A stretch of DNA of 29,890 bases from Chrysophaeum taylorii. Taxonomy: Eukaryota; Sar; Pelagophyceae; Pelagomonadales; Pelagomonadaceae. Shown here piece by piece: positions 7,520 through 18,369 of this stretch; the first letter of the stretch is position 1; each line of letters opens with the position of its first letter. The position numbers and the translations under genes are program-made. Under the pieces are notes generated by a model. It saw only the letters and a list, made by a program, of their open reading frames with translations, was not told the origin of the DNA and ran no database searches. The stretch lies in assembly GCA_029834535.1 (NCBI GenBank), contig JAQMWT010000411.1, positions 1 through 29,890 on the forward strand. Reading direction: 5' to 3'.

Positions 7520-9390
7520 TGCCTCCTCATTTAGCGGATCAGGAGAGCATGCAGGTCATCCCTCCGACCGTCGCGCAGGTCGAAGAGGTGATGACTGAAT
7601 TGGGTATTACAGAGCATCCTGCTTTAGATGATGACGAGAAGCTGATGATGAAGCATTTAATCTCGTATTCGTGGGCATTTTTCGATGATGTGATGAGACC
7701 TGTTGATTCACCTGAAGTGACGCTCCGGTTCAAAGAAGAGAACCCGACTCCCGTCAAACTCTCGCCATATCGGTTGTCGAAAGAAAAGATTGAATGTTTG
7801 CGGATGCAGATTGAAGCATGGACCCGAGACGGAGTTATTCGTCCCGCGAATTCTCCATGGGGTTTCCCTATTTTGATGTTGCCTAAGAAAGGTGCTGAGC
7901 CTGGCACTTCCAATGCTTACAGAGCAGCTGTCGACCTACGGCGCCTCAATGCATTGCTCAAGGATGATAGCTGGCCGAGTGTGAGCATGGCTGACGCGTT
8001 GATGTTTCTCATTGACAAGTTTTGTCGTTCCAGTTTGGATATTCGTTGGGGCTATCACAATTTACGATTGTCGCTGGATGCACAAGATGTGGTCACCTTC
8101 ACTAGTCCTCTGGGAGCGTACAGCTACATGCGTCTACCTTTGGGAGTCAAACCAGCCGGAAGTTTGTTTTGCAAGCAGTTGAACACTGACTTGTCGCAAT
8201 GGCTATATCGTGATCTCGTGGCATATATCGACGATATTCTCGCCGGTCACGCAGATACAAAGAATCACTTGCAGTGCCTTGTGCAAGTTATTCCCCATCT
8301 CGCCTTGAAGGGGTACAGCGCCAAGATCAAGAAGATTCATTTTATGCAAGAAGTCATTGAGTTTTTGGGTCATTTATCTACCCCGAACGGACTTCTTCCA
8401 TCACCAAGATCTTTAGAAGCCATCAGACACATGCCAATTCCTGGCACTTTGTCGGATGCTGACCCTAAGAAGCAAGTGCGATCTTTCCTTGGAATGGGGA
8501 GCTTTTGCCGGCGTTATGTAAGGAATTTTGCGAAAGTTGCAGAGCCATTAAGACAACTGACGTTGCCGGACGTGAAATTCAAGTGGACGAAAGAGTGTCA
8601 GGAAGCTTGGGATGCCATCATCGAGGCTATTGTCACGTCGAAGGGCGTCTACCATCCTGATTACTCGTTGCCTTTTTACATTCGAACTGATGCTTCCGCG
8701 CATGGGTTGGGTGCTTACCTATTTCAAAAAGTACCAGTCGTTGACGACGATGGAAGAGAAAGAATCGAAGAGAGAGTTATCGAGTACTGGAGTCGAACCG
8801 TGCCTAAGTCGATGAGGAAGTATGATCCTCGGCGCTTGGAACTCCTCGCAGTACTCTCTGCTCTCGAAAATTTCCGATTTTATATCGAAGGTCATCAGAC
8901 GAAGTTAGAGACGGATCATCGTAATTTAACGTTTCTGCGGGATTCGAATCATACGTCTGGACAGTTAGCACGATGGGCTATGCGGCTTGCTGCGTTCGAC
9001 CGGGAGCTCGGATACAAACCTGGAAGCTCCCCTGGCATGCGTATTCCGGATTGTCTGTCGCGCAACCCTATCGACAAATTGATCGAGAAAGATGAAGACG
9101 GGGAACCGATCAATGAAGCTTTTTGTATTTTCCAAGAAATCCCCACCGATGTCCCTGGCACCGCTTGCTTCACCTTCTCTTCGGTGACGATGCCTATGCT
9201 GACGGACAGCGGACCCACCGCAGCTATGGTAGCAGTTAGTACGCGACAGAACGTACAACCGCCTCAATTCTCGTACGAATCTGAGCCAGTTGACTCCGTC
9301 GAACGTCTCCCTTTTGCGGATCAAGCGGAGGATGAGATCACTCTCGATGAGATAGCGAAAGAACAAGCTGACGGACTACTCGGACGTTGA
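7375..9390 (+). CDS. pol: Reverse transcriptase-RNase H of element 1 (integrase missing)
   Basis: 671 aa from ATG 7375; the frame is open from 7255 and lies -1 to the methyltransferase frame. A linker of about 100 residues precedes the Ty3/gypsy RT: NSPWGFPILMLPKKG, first catalytic Asp222 in SLDIRWGYHNLRL, and YIDD at 284-287. The connection and RNase H follow with Asp439 (RTDASAHG), the LELLAV helix near 485-495 and Asp514 (ETDHRNLTFL). The ORF stops after KEQADGLLGR, which corresponds to about residue 580 of the element 2 pol, just before the integrase zinc finger. RT and RNase H residues are intact, so the enzyme may work; integration would need a relative. I see no canonical heptamer for a second frameshift in the overlap 7255-7519; ATG 7375 or splicing are alternatives. 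Confidence 0.92.
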   Translation: MQSNQVDNQPSATAEEEGTAKERPAYFNTYDVPWADAPHDEHGQPSPVMPPHLADQESMQVIPPTVAQVEEVMTELGITEHPALDDDEKLMMKHLISYSWAFFDDVMRPVDSPEVTLRFKEENPTPVKLSPYRLSKEKIECLRMQIEAWTRDGVIRPANSPWGFPILMLPKKGAEPGTSNAYRAAVDLRRLNALLKDDSWPSVSMADALMFLIDKFCRSSLDIRWGYHNLRLSLDAQDVVTFTSPLGAYSYMRLPLGVKPAGSLFCKQLNTDLSQWLYRDLVAYIDDILAGHADTKNHLQCLVQVIPHLALKGYSAKIKKIHFMQEVIEFLGHLSTPNGLLPSPRSLEAIRHMPIPGTLSDADPKKQVRSFLGMGSFCRRYVRNFAKVAEPLRQLTLPDVKFKWTKECQEAWDAIIEAIVTSKGVYHPDYSLPFYIRTDASAHGLGAYLFQKVPVVDDDGRERIEERVIEYWSRTVPKSMRKYDPRRLELLAVLSALENFRFYIEGHQTKLETDHRNLTFLRDSNHTSGQLARWAMRLAAFDRELGYKPGSSPGMRIPDCLSRNPIDKLIEKDEDGEPINEAFCIFQEIPTDVPGTACFTFSSVTMPMLTDSGPTAAMVAVSTRQNVQPPQFSYESEPVDSVERLPFADQAEDEITLDEIAKEQADGLLGR

Positions 9391-9428
9391 GCGGATTTTT
9401 GTGCGTCTCAAGACAAAAAGCGAGCCCA

Positions 9429-9510
9429 GGAGACCACCCACAGTCTCCGAAAAGAGGCAGAAAGAAGGCCGGAGAGACCAACCATAGTCTCTGAGACCAA
9501 CCATAGTCTC
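9429..9510 (+). repeat. Three consecutive hairpins with GAGACCA
   Basis: Units are GGAGAC-CACCCACA-GTCTCC (9429-9448), GAGAC-CAACCATA-GTCTC within 9473-9492, and an exact repeat at 9493-9510. TCTGAGACCA at 9490-9499 is the perfect reverse complement of the PBS bases TGGTCTCAGA at 2030-2039. Confidence 0.7.
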
Positions 9511-9565
9511 TGGCGAGGCAAAAGGCTTGTGCCGTGTAAGTCCGTCGCACCGGTCAACCGCGCAA

Positions 9566-9599
9566 GTCGAACAGTAGCCGGCAAATTTTGCTGCTCGAC
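9566..9599 (+). ncRNA. Conserved-loop leader hairpin, copy B
   Basis: GTCGA-A-CAG (9566-9574) pairs with CTG-C-TCGAC (9591-9599) with one A/C mismatch, around a loop containing GCCGGCAAATTT. Loop and flanks match the leader hairpin at 2370-2400, while the stem bases differ and still pair. Confidence 0.5.
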
Positions 9600-9712
9600 G
9601 AGAAGTTTTGGTGTTCGAGATAGCCGTTGATATCCGAGAGAAACCGCACCATGGAAACTAGAGGAGACTGACGTTTGTTCTGCGACCGCTTCTGCTTAAG
9701 AACGACGCTTAA

Positions 9713-9951
9713 GACCAGAAGACAAAGATCCTGACGGAGGTAGCTTCAAACGCCTACGACCAAACATGGAGGGCTGTGAACCTTGTGCCTGGCTTTCGCC
9801 TGAATGAAATTGATGTCCTCGTCAGTAACTTCGGCCTCCACAGCAACAAAGTTCCTGCTGATGTAGCTCACCGAGCTTATCGTACCATTCGTGAGCGTGA
9901 CCTTCGTCACCCTTTGAAGTCGAGGACGACTTCATCTCAAGTAGGGGCTTA
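9713..9951 (+). pseudogene. Integrase C-terminal remnant of element 1
   Basis: After a stop at 9710-9712 the frame is open and reads through to the LTR. Residues NEIDVLVSNFGLHSNKVP followed by a YRTIRERDLR segment align with the last 50 residues of the element 2 integrase (HEIDVLVPKFILRSGRVP, YQKIRSRDAR). The zinc finger, DDE core and barrel domains are absent. The frame runs on into the 3' LTR to 10024 with no stop. It shows that the ancestor of element 1 had a full integrase. Confidence 0.75.
9939..9951 (+). promoter_or_regulatory. Candidate polypurine tract
   Basis: AAGTAGGGG ending four bases before the 3' LTR is the only purine-rich run there. It is short and interrupted, so the call is tentative. 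Confidence 0.35.
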
Positions 9952-10280
9952 TGTGGCAGTAACGCCCATTCCCCCACTTGCCTGCCTGCCACCTGACTTA
10001 CCCTGGTTGTTGCCCTGGTATTGACCTTGCATTTTTGGGGGGGTGTCATCTCGACACCTTCACCTGCGCTTCCACTGGACCCAATGTACCGGGCATTTGT
10101 ATTGCTTTCTTGCTGTCTTCTTGATATTACCCTCTTTTGATTGTCCGATTTCGTGATGGCGTGAGGTATTACGCTGAGATCGGGCGTGTGGTGGTTTCAC
10201 CCGCGGTTCGGGTAGGGAGAAACGGTTGTTGAGGCCCCCGGTGCGACCAGGAGGGGCGGGTATCTGAGAAAACCACTACA
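9952..10280 (+). repeat. 3' LTR of element 1
   Basis: 329 bp, same TG...CA ends as 1697-2028 and about 97% identical. The G run after TTGCATTT is shorter, and a cluster of differences lies near the 3' end (CCCCCGGTGCGACC here, CCCCTGGTCCGGCC in the 5' copy). Confidence 0.95.
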
Positions 10281-10344
10281 CCTTTATTCGAACGTGTTAA
10301 ACCTGTTTATCAATCCTCTAACCTACCCTGAGCAGGTCATAACA

Positions 10345-10770
10345 ATGTCAAAACCCAAACCAATATCCACTACGGATATCTATAAGCAGGAACAAATTCT
10401 CGTTGATAAGCTTAATGATGGATTTTGTTTCCAAGACAATTCAATTAAGGTCAGTTTGCAACTCGAAATGCTTCTTAGGCACATGACAAGCCCATACGCC
10501 GACGCGTTGTTCTGCTCCGACTCGTATGACGCGTACACGTGGAATGCCCCAGAATATAACCAACTTCTTGAACACGAAGTTGATATCATTTTCTCCCTAT
10601 TAAATTCGAGAAAATCAACGAACTACATCTACCTAACAAGATCGCCCTGCCCTCCCCATAAACATCCGCGCGAGTCCCCACAGTTCACGTGCCGGGTCTC
10701 AACAAGGCATTCCGCGGATTCCGCATACCAACGACCTCTTACTTCCTTGCTGAAGACCGTGGCAAAATAG
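10345..10770 (+). CDS. Small hypothetical protein
   Basis: 141 aa from ATG 10345 (the frame opens earlier only at a GTG). The first 95 residues, from MSKPKPISTTDIYKQEQ to DIIFSLLNSRK, have ordinary composition and AT-richer codons than the surroundings, with no motif I recognise. The last 30-40 residues fall in sequence shared with 28616-28709, so the ORF is probably truncated and fused to a dispersed repeat. It lies 65 bp beyond the 3' LTR; no sign of regulation. Confidence 0.35.
   Translation: MSKPKPISTTDIYKQEQILVDKLNDGFCFQDNSIKVSLQLEMLLRHMTSPYADALFCSDSYDAYTWNAPEYNQLLEHEVDIIFSLLNSRKSTNYIYLTRSPCPPHKHPRESPQFTCRVSTRHSADSAYQRPLTSLLKTVAK
10682..10768 (+). repeat. Dispersed repeat B, copy 1
   Basis: Starts AGTTCACGT, includes GGGTCTCAACAAGGCATTCCG and ends GAAGACCGTGGCAA. 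A diverged copy in the same orientation is at 28616-28709. Confidence 0.5.
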
Positions 10771-11087
10771 AGCACCCACATCCTTCATGCCCCCCCCCCA
10801 CACACCCCCCTCTTAGCAGTCGACATTTAAAGAAAAAATAGAGATAGAAAACTCCATTTAGGGTTAGGGACTCCCCTACTGTCCCCCTTAACAACTAACT
10901 AACTTCAGACCTCTCCTGAGCATGGGAGCCAGGCCGGACCGGCAGGAGCCGGTACGGAATCACAAAGAAAAATCACGCAGTTGGGGCAGAGGCGAGGGAC
11001 GAGGACGGACTTGTTGATGGTGGACCGCCACTGCGCGCGATCTTGTGCGAGGTCGTGCAAAAGCGTCGCAGGCCGCGGACGTGTTGG
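10771..11087. other. Intergenic with poly-C and one GGGTTAGGG
   Basis: Holds CACCCACATCCTTCATG (about 10774-10790), also found inverted just outside the right inverted repeat (about 19420-19436), then C-rich runs and a single GGGTTAGGG at 10860. No gene seen. Confidence 0.45.
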
Positions 11088-11250
11088 TCCACGAACAATC
11101 GACCTGTCCGTCGCGTTCTGCCCAACCGAGCGAACTCCATCCCAGCGCGGACTTTCCGGGTGCTAACCGGCCAGCCCGGGAGGCGAGCAGGCACCGTCTC
11201 ACTCCGGGACGGCCGGGGCCGCCGCAGGGAGCAAGCGTGTTAGGCGTCGT
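11088..11250 (+). repeat. Left long inverted repeat (repeat A, copy 1)
   Basis: GACGTGTTGGTCCACGAACA through GGAGCAAGCGT-TAGGCG is the reverse complement of 19226-19399 with a small number of substitutions and indels. It forms one border of the 8.3-kb unit. A diverged third copy is at 28415-28545. Confidence 0.85.
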
Positions 11251-11645
11251 CCTCCATCGCAACCAACGGTTAGCGATCGCAGGGTTAACATCACACTTAC
11301 AACCACTAAATCGCTGTGTCGCACACCGTGCTGCTCTTTGTGTCGTTAGCGGACAGGACGAAAGGCAGCACTACCACTGCCACGATTCTCTACCATAGGC
11401 ACAGTGATTTTTTTCTGTTCTCTAGGTTTGGACCCAGTCCGGTACTGGTAGAGAAACGTCCTCCGAAAGACATCGATCTCGATCGACGTCTCGGACAAAG
11501 GCTCAGGATTTCCAGGCAAGAGCAATCTCCTGAAGTTCCTGAAAGTTTTAAGACCGTAGTCAAGTTTCATCGCTTGCTACTGGTGAAAAAGTGTGAAAAA
11601 GTGTGAAAGGCAACCAACAACGCGCAAAACGCAACCCCGAAAACG
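11251..11645 (+). other. 5' region of the long P/S/T-rich ORF
   Basis: No gene seen. Three tandem 10-bp units of GTGAAAAAGT occur at 11583-11608 immediately before the start codon at 11646. Confidence 0.45.
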
Positions 11646-12350
11646 ATGGCGACTCACGACCAACAAGTTCCGAGTCTGGAATCAGCGACGCCATTCGCTA
11701 CACCACAAGTCCCACATGCTTTCTGGCAACCGCTCAAACAGCTCCTAGATGATATCTTAGGTCAACACGCCGCTGATAATGCTGCCCTGCAAGCCAAAAT
11801 CGCTGCTGGTTACGCTGATCTCAGAGCCAAACTCACTGCCGCAAATGATCAAGACGAGCAAATCGATCAAGAAGTGCAACTCGATCAAGACGAGCAACTT
11901 GAACAAGCTCCCCAACCAGCTGTTCATACGGCAACTCCCCTCAAGCACAAGCAAACTTCTCACGAAGTCGCGACCCATGACCCGATCATCTCGATGGTCA
12001 CCCCCCCTCATGCCGACAACCCCACTGGATGTCAAACACCCCACGGCAAAGTCTCAGACCTAACTGCCTTCCCTCCGGACCCAGGCATAGCCAAGGTTAC
12101 TCCACAACCTGGCACACCCCACATTCACGAGGACACTCCAACTTGTTCAAATATCGCACCAGCAATGTTGAACACACCACCACCAATGAACATTACTCCC
12201 TTCACTCCACACCCACCGGAGCCTCCACCTCCTTCACTGGAGCCTAACTCCCCACTATCGGCAACTCCCGCTACACCACATATACAAGTTCCCCAACATC
12301 CTCGTCAACCCTCTCGCCGCACCACTCATCTTCTTGATGATCATGCCATA

Positions 12351-12660
12351 TACGGCCATGACGGCCCCGGCACCTTCATCCCCGAGCCCCCACCGCGGCT
12401 CAAGCTCATGCCGCCCCACTGTCGGATTCCCTTGTCCGATATCCATCATCTTCCGCAAGTCACTCTCCTCAGGACTTTCCTCTCCATCCACAAGACCATG
12501 CCACCTACGGCCACGACGGCCCCGGCACTTCCATTTCTACCACAGCTCCTTCCGCGGCTCAAGTTCCTGCCGCCCAACCATCGCACCCTCATGACAGACC
12601 TTCATCACCTTTCGAAAGTCGCTGTTCCCCCGATTTGCACCTCCACCCGCGTGACTATGC
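12351..12660 (+). repeat. Imperfect 155-bp tandem duplication
   Basis: TACGGCCATGACGGCCCCGG at 12351 recurs as TACGGCCACGACGGCCCCGG at 12506, followed by parallel CCGCGGCTCAAG and CATCATCTT/CATCACCTT sequence. The period is not a multiple of three, and a frame change lies inside the first copy. Confidence 0.6.
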
Positions 12661-15600
12661 ATTCTACGACTACGACCATTCCTCCGTCCCCACTCGAGTC
12701 CCCACTCAAGCAACACTCCACCTCCTTTCTCCAAGTTCCAATGCACCTCCGTCTGCGCTCCAACGCGAGTTGGCCGCCACTACGGCTGCATTCCGCTCCC
12801 AAACCGCTGAATTGGCCGCAACCAAGGCCATGCTCATTCGCAAGGATGACGCTTTGTCCTCCACAGCCAACAAACTCACCACCACCGACGCCGCCCTGGC
12901 TTTCGCCACTGCCCAGCTCGCCATCCAAGCCGACGAACTGGTCTCCACCCAAGCCGAACACCATCTCACCCACACCCAGCTCAAGGCACTCGAAACTGCC
13001 CACGCTGACATCCGCAGCTCCCACCTTGAAACCAACGCCGTCCTCCAAACCATTCTTACCTCATTGGATGCCACTCACCCCACCCAAGATGCTGCATCGC
13101 ATCTTTCACCTCCTTTCCCCATCCACAACCAACCTTCATCCCCTTCCGAACCAACCTCCAATGCCTCTCCCCCGATTCTCCCCGAGTACCTCCAAGGATG
13201 CCCCGGACCTGGTTCTCCTGGTTCACCACCCACTCCGTCTCTCTGTTCTCAACCCCCCGCCATCTCTGGCCCCTCCTCCTCTACCCACTCACTCTTCGCC
13301 TCTTTGGCACCCCCTGAACCCCTTTGCACCCGCTCGCCTTATCAGCTACCTGGTTCATTCCAACTCGACCACATCCCCGCGTCCGAGTTGCGAGGGCGTA
13401 CATTCAACACCGGCGACCGTACCCCTACCACCAGCGACGATCACCACGTGCAAAGTCCCACCAAGAATCAAGACCACCCACATCAAGAGTCGACAAGTTC
13501 CGAACTATCAAAAGACAGCTCTTTGCCAGATGGTCATGCTCACCATCATGCTGCCAAGACATACATAGGGCTTCTTCTCTCTTCGGGCACAACGGCCCAG
13601 GAAGCAATCATGTCGAAGAAACACCAAGCCATCTCGTTCCCACTTTCGACAAGTCAAAGACCAAGACACCTCGAGATGTTCCCGAGTATTATGCCTACAT
13701 CGACTATGGCAACCACACCCAAGAATCTAAGGCTCCGCCGTATTCCATGCACCGGGCGCAAGAGCCGCAGGCCACTGACAACATCCCCTCTGATTCAGTC
13801 CCCTGGTATGATGCATACAGCGAAGAAGCAAGACCCACTTCACTAGTCTCGAAGATGGTCTCCTCGACCATTCCAGATCAGCCGCCTGATCCAAGCACCA
13901 CCAATGACCCCGCAATGCCGAATCCACAAGGACAAGACACGCTGTCAACGGCCCCACGGTCAACATACTCGCAGGCACTCACCGCACCTGCAGGTATCAG
14001 CTCAGATTCACAAGGCATTCCCGCCTTATTCGATATCTCTCGATCAGCAGCTTCCGATCACTTCGAAGCTGGTTCCGCCTCGCCGCCTCCCCTCCTCGAA
14101 GACAGGCGCGCACTGCCGCTCACCGGCGCTTGCTGCTGCACCCACCATCCACCTTCTCGGTTGGATGCACTGGATGACACTGCTCAGCAGGTTGCATGGA
14201 CCCATCTGCGACCACCGTGTAACGATTTGATGGATGTCTTCGCACGAGCACCAGTCGCAACAACTGATCACCCGCTCCCCAACTCTCGGTCAGAGGACGC
14301 ACTCCTTTCGACTACCGATCCTTATGTCTCACCGCGACCAAGCCCCTGGAAACCTTTCCCCATGGCTGCAGTAACATACACAGATTTCGAGAGTTCTGAA
14401 CGGCCCGATCAGCCGCAAACTATGCACGATTCCATTGCGACCACTTCGGTCCTGTGTGTCCCCTTGCATAGCTTTCTTCTGGACGCCACACGCTTGCGCT
14501 GCCTCCGGAAATTCGACGTTGCGCTCTCAGGAAACATTATCCGCGCACTATGCACAGACTCGCTTCAACTAAACCACTTCTGTAAGCATTTTCGCATAAC
14601 TGGAATGCACGACAAACGTTCCATGCCAGCTGCCGGCTCCACCACAAACATGCACCCAAGTCACGTACGTTGCCTCCCTCAAAAGCGTCTTTTCGCTCAG
14701 CACGTCACTCCTCATTTGAGGACGCATGTCATATGCCCGCACCTTCGAATGCTCTACACGCCTAAGGGCAACCCTGGTCACTCTGGCACTCACCGCTCTG
14801 GTCCCAGCATCTCCGCTATTGAGGATGCACCCAGCAGGACTGACCCTTACATCGCCCTTGGTTCAACTGCATTCTCCTTCGGCGACCCCTCTTTCGAATT
14901 CCCGCACTGGACCCCAAGCATATCAGGCCGGATACTCTCCACCACGGGATCTCAGCTCACGCGCCCATCTGCCCTACCTTGCAGACAGGTCAGCCGCGAG
15001 CCACACTCCTTTTGGCACTGACTTCGGACCACCCGCATCACGCGCTTTCGCTCTTGGAGCATGACACGCTTTTTGATGCTCTCCGCGTCACCGCTTCTAA
15101 CACCACGACACTCGTCATTTCCACCGACACTCCGCGCCGCAACGTATCTCACGACCTTCAGATCACCAACCTAAGTCGCTCGCGCCCGCACCACGTCGCG
15201 CACGCCTTACGAGGGCGTATTTCAATTGGTGACCTCACAGGTCTTTCGATGCATTTTCCGACGTCCGACTTTGAACTTGCGAATTACTTTATGGCAATCC
15301 CCAATGCCAAGACGTTTGAAGCTGCGCAATCATGTCTCTGGAACTCCAAAGCAACAGAAACTGCCAGACAAGAGAGCACTCAGCTCTCACCAACTGCTCA
15401 ACAGCTACTTAAAGTCTCGCACATAGCAACAAGTACTATCTCGCAGTCTCTATTGGACGACAAGACGAAAGATAAGACCACAACGGCCAGCTACACCAGC
15501 CAGCTCATTGATGTAGCAGACGAGACAACGCAAACCAACTGCACAGCACGGTTCCAGACTATGCAGACGATGCTCAGGTCCAACGCTCAATTACTCGACC

Positions 15601-18308
15601 ACGCAAACGTTCTGTCACCTGACCTTGCACTGCTACTGGCTCCTGTCTCATTCATAGCTGATGCACCCCATCCGATGGACCAATCCTTAAGTTATGTCCC
15701 GCTCGCAGAAGCACCACCACAGGACACAAAGGTACATCATGAAGACACAGGTAAGCGCACCACGATCAAGCTCATTGCGCCTATCCGATCACGATGAGAC
15801 GAAGCTACAGCTTTGCTTGACCCCTTCGCCTCTGGAAGACAAAGGCCGCCTCTCAGCCCCCAGGCACCTGACCCTTCCCTGTCGCTGCAATCCGTATTAG
15901 CACAGACGATCTCGCCTCCCTGCACGACTGCAGATCAGGCACAAGCCAATGTCAGCACTCTGCAGAGTTATGCGCACCCGCTGGAATCTTACCAGCACGG
16001 CTACCTCAGCCAGTCAGGTCACTGCACCACCTCGGTCTCCCCTGACACCAGGTCGACGTATCGCTCATTCGCGACCACCTCAAGTCATCTAATGGACGAC
16101 TATGATCTCGAGCATGAACTCATTGCAACGCTTGAGTCATACCCAAGAAGGAATCCTACTTTGGAGTCACCTCAACCACTCCCACAGGAACTTTGGCCAC
16201 CAGACGCCACCCATGTGCTCATGGTTTCTCCATTGGTTTCCTCCAAAGCATTTGACTGCAGCAGAGACAAAATGAAACCTCCCCATGCGACTATAACCGC
16301 ATTCTCGTTTGGGACACAAGCATTTACTTCATGTCATTTGTTTACGCCCATAGTACCGCGACACACAGCAACCAAGATAGAAGTGGACTGCGTTCCACCC
16401 TCATCTCTGAGCGCCACCCCCGACATGCTGCTCCCGGCACTACTAGCCAGTCCCACCACGTCTGATTCAGCTCCCATCGCTTTGTATGACGTCATATGTC
16501 ATATTCCGATTAAAGCCCAGACACCGCACAGGCTACAATGCACTCGCGACGGCACGCTCACCGCCCCTCTCGGTTTAGACCACAAACATTGCGCCATACC
16601 CATGGTACACCCACAGTCAACTGAGACACACGCTCGCTTGTCGCACAGTACGATGCCCAAACACCTTTCGATTCATGAAACGCAGAACACTGTCGTCTCA
16701 GCCACCGCCGAAGCGCCTCCTCCGACCGCTGCCCGGCTCTGCGCTCGTTACGCAATGATGGTCTCTCGGTCTCACCGGCAATTCGAAGATTTCACCCAGT
16801 TCGAGTTACGAGGGCGCATTAGTATTCCACCGACGACAAGCTTCGTTTCGATTCGTATCAGTCATGCCTCCTACGGCTACTCTGGCTACATCGGAACTCA
16901 ATTCAAGGCACGTACCGAAGTCCCTCTTTCTAAGGACCTCTGTCACACGCCAAGACCTGATGAGTATTCGTCGTTCCTCCCCGCTTCAACGCGACTCCCG
17001 ACGACCAAATCCCCGACGATTTGTGATGACACAAAGTTCCGTCATCAATGCAATTCCGAGCCTCCCACGCTCCTCCGTCAGTCTCTCGCAGGTCACACCT
17101 CCCAAGTTTCAGCATTCCACCCTCGCTCGATTTTATCCAGCATGCTGCCATATGCAAACGAAGTTCAGTCACGCCAACGCCACACGTCGCAGTTATCGCC
17201 AGTCTCGCGCAATAAATGCCCGCCACCAAATGATAGCCGCACGCAGAGTCCTTTGCTCACCTCTCTTCACGTCCCTCCCAGCACTATGCTTGACGTTGAA
17301 GCTCTGCACCACTGTGGTTCGGTTACAACACAACTTCACGCGAAATCCTCGTCCAGTTCTGATCATATCTCGCATCTGTCGACATTGTTATCGGAATCAT
17401 GCTTCGGACACAGCTCAGACAGCACTAGCGTATTGCGCTCTTATGACGCATTCGGTTCGCTCCTCTCCGTTCGCACTGCAGGTTCCATCTTGCAGAACTC
17501 TGAGCCCAACAGCCGCCATTGCGTTTCGCACCCAGTCGAGGCTTTCCGTAGCACCCGCGAGGATAACCCCCAATCTCCACAGGTTGGACACGCGCTCTGC
17601 TCTACGCATTCCATCGCATCTCACTGCAGCACACCGCTAGCCCCACCCAGTTGTGTTACGAATCAAGGGAAGTTAACTGCCATGACTATTTACTTCTTCA
17701 TTCCCACACACTCGCTGCTAGTCACAGTCTCGCATGACTCATTATCGGACAGTTCTCGCATTATGGACAGGATCTCACATCATGTTCATTCTTCGGACAT
17801 CCCCCGTCCACAGATTAATCCTCTCTTGCAACATACGCTCCCTACACGTTGTAAACTGTACAGCTCTCGCATATCGACAACACCCTTCTGTCGAATGTCT
17901 CCCCTTTCAGTCACTGCACGATTCACCAGGGATGGACCACGCTCCCTCGCGCTTGTACATCAAGGGAAGTTTGATTCTGGTGAAAACGCTTCGTTTGATT
18001 CTGATGTGAACGATTCCGGACATGAAATGAATAGATCAGTCGATTGTCACAATTCAGGATTACTTTATCGAACAGAACACAAAAGATGCGACTTTGACCG
18101 TATCTTCGAAGTCTACTCTCCCCCTGGCACGGACACTATCTTCAAGCAGTCCATCGCCTTCAGGCATTCTCTTCTGTCGCCCGACTCTTCTACATTTTCG
18201 TCAGCACAGGACACACGCCTGTACCCAACATCATGCGCGATACACTCGCAAACCTCAGTCTCCGCCCAATCATATTTCAATGATAGCCTCTGGCGACTTA
18301 CACGAGAC

Positions 18309-18369
18309 TACGAACCCAAACCTCCAGCAAATTTAGAGTACGAACCCAAAGCTACAGCAAATTTAGAGT
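18309..18369 (+). repeat. Short tandem duplication
   Basis: TACGAACCCAAA-(C/G)CT-(C/A)CAGCAAATTTAGAG occurs twice in a row (about 30-bp period, in frame), giving a YEPKxxANLE doublet in the encoded protein. Confidence 0.75.

Larger units (their letters stand above)
9391..9712 (+). other. Non-coding junction replacing the integrase
   Basis: Sequence between the RT-RNase H stop and the integrase remnant. It holds three short hairpins (9429-9448, 9473-9492, 9493-9510), a leader-like segment (about 9536-9605) matching the 5' leader, and nothing coding. It looks like the scar of an internal rearrangement that brought leader sequence of a relative into the 3' half. Confidence 0.55.
1697..10280 (+). 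mobile_element. Ty3/gypsy LTR retrotransposon carrying a DNA methyltransferase (element 1)
   Basis: Two near-identical direct repeats starting TGTGGCAG and ending CCACTACA enclose Gag-Pro, a C5-cytosine methyltransferase, RT-RNase H and a residual integrase tail. About eight substitutions and one homopolymer indel separate the LTRs, so the insertion is fairly recent. Compared with the related pol at 19988-23419 about 500 residues of integrase are missing. The bases flanking the LTRs (AGGGG before, CCTTT after) are not a target-site duplication. Taken together this is a probably non-autonomous element whose Gag, methyltransferase and RT frames remain long and open. Confidence 0.9.

Noticed and set aside
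10860..10870. Telomere repeat (GGGTTAGGG)
   Set aside because: A single unit; the words near 29585-29625 are also isolated and imperfect, so there is no telomeric array.
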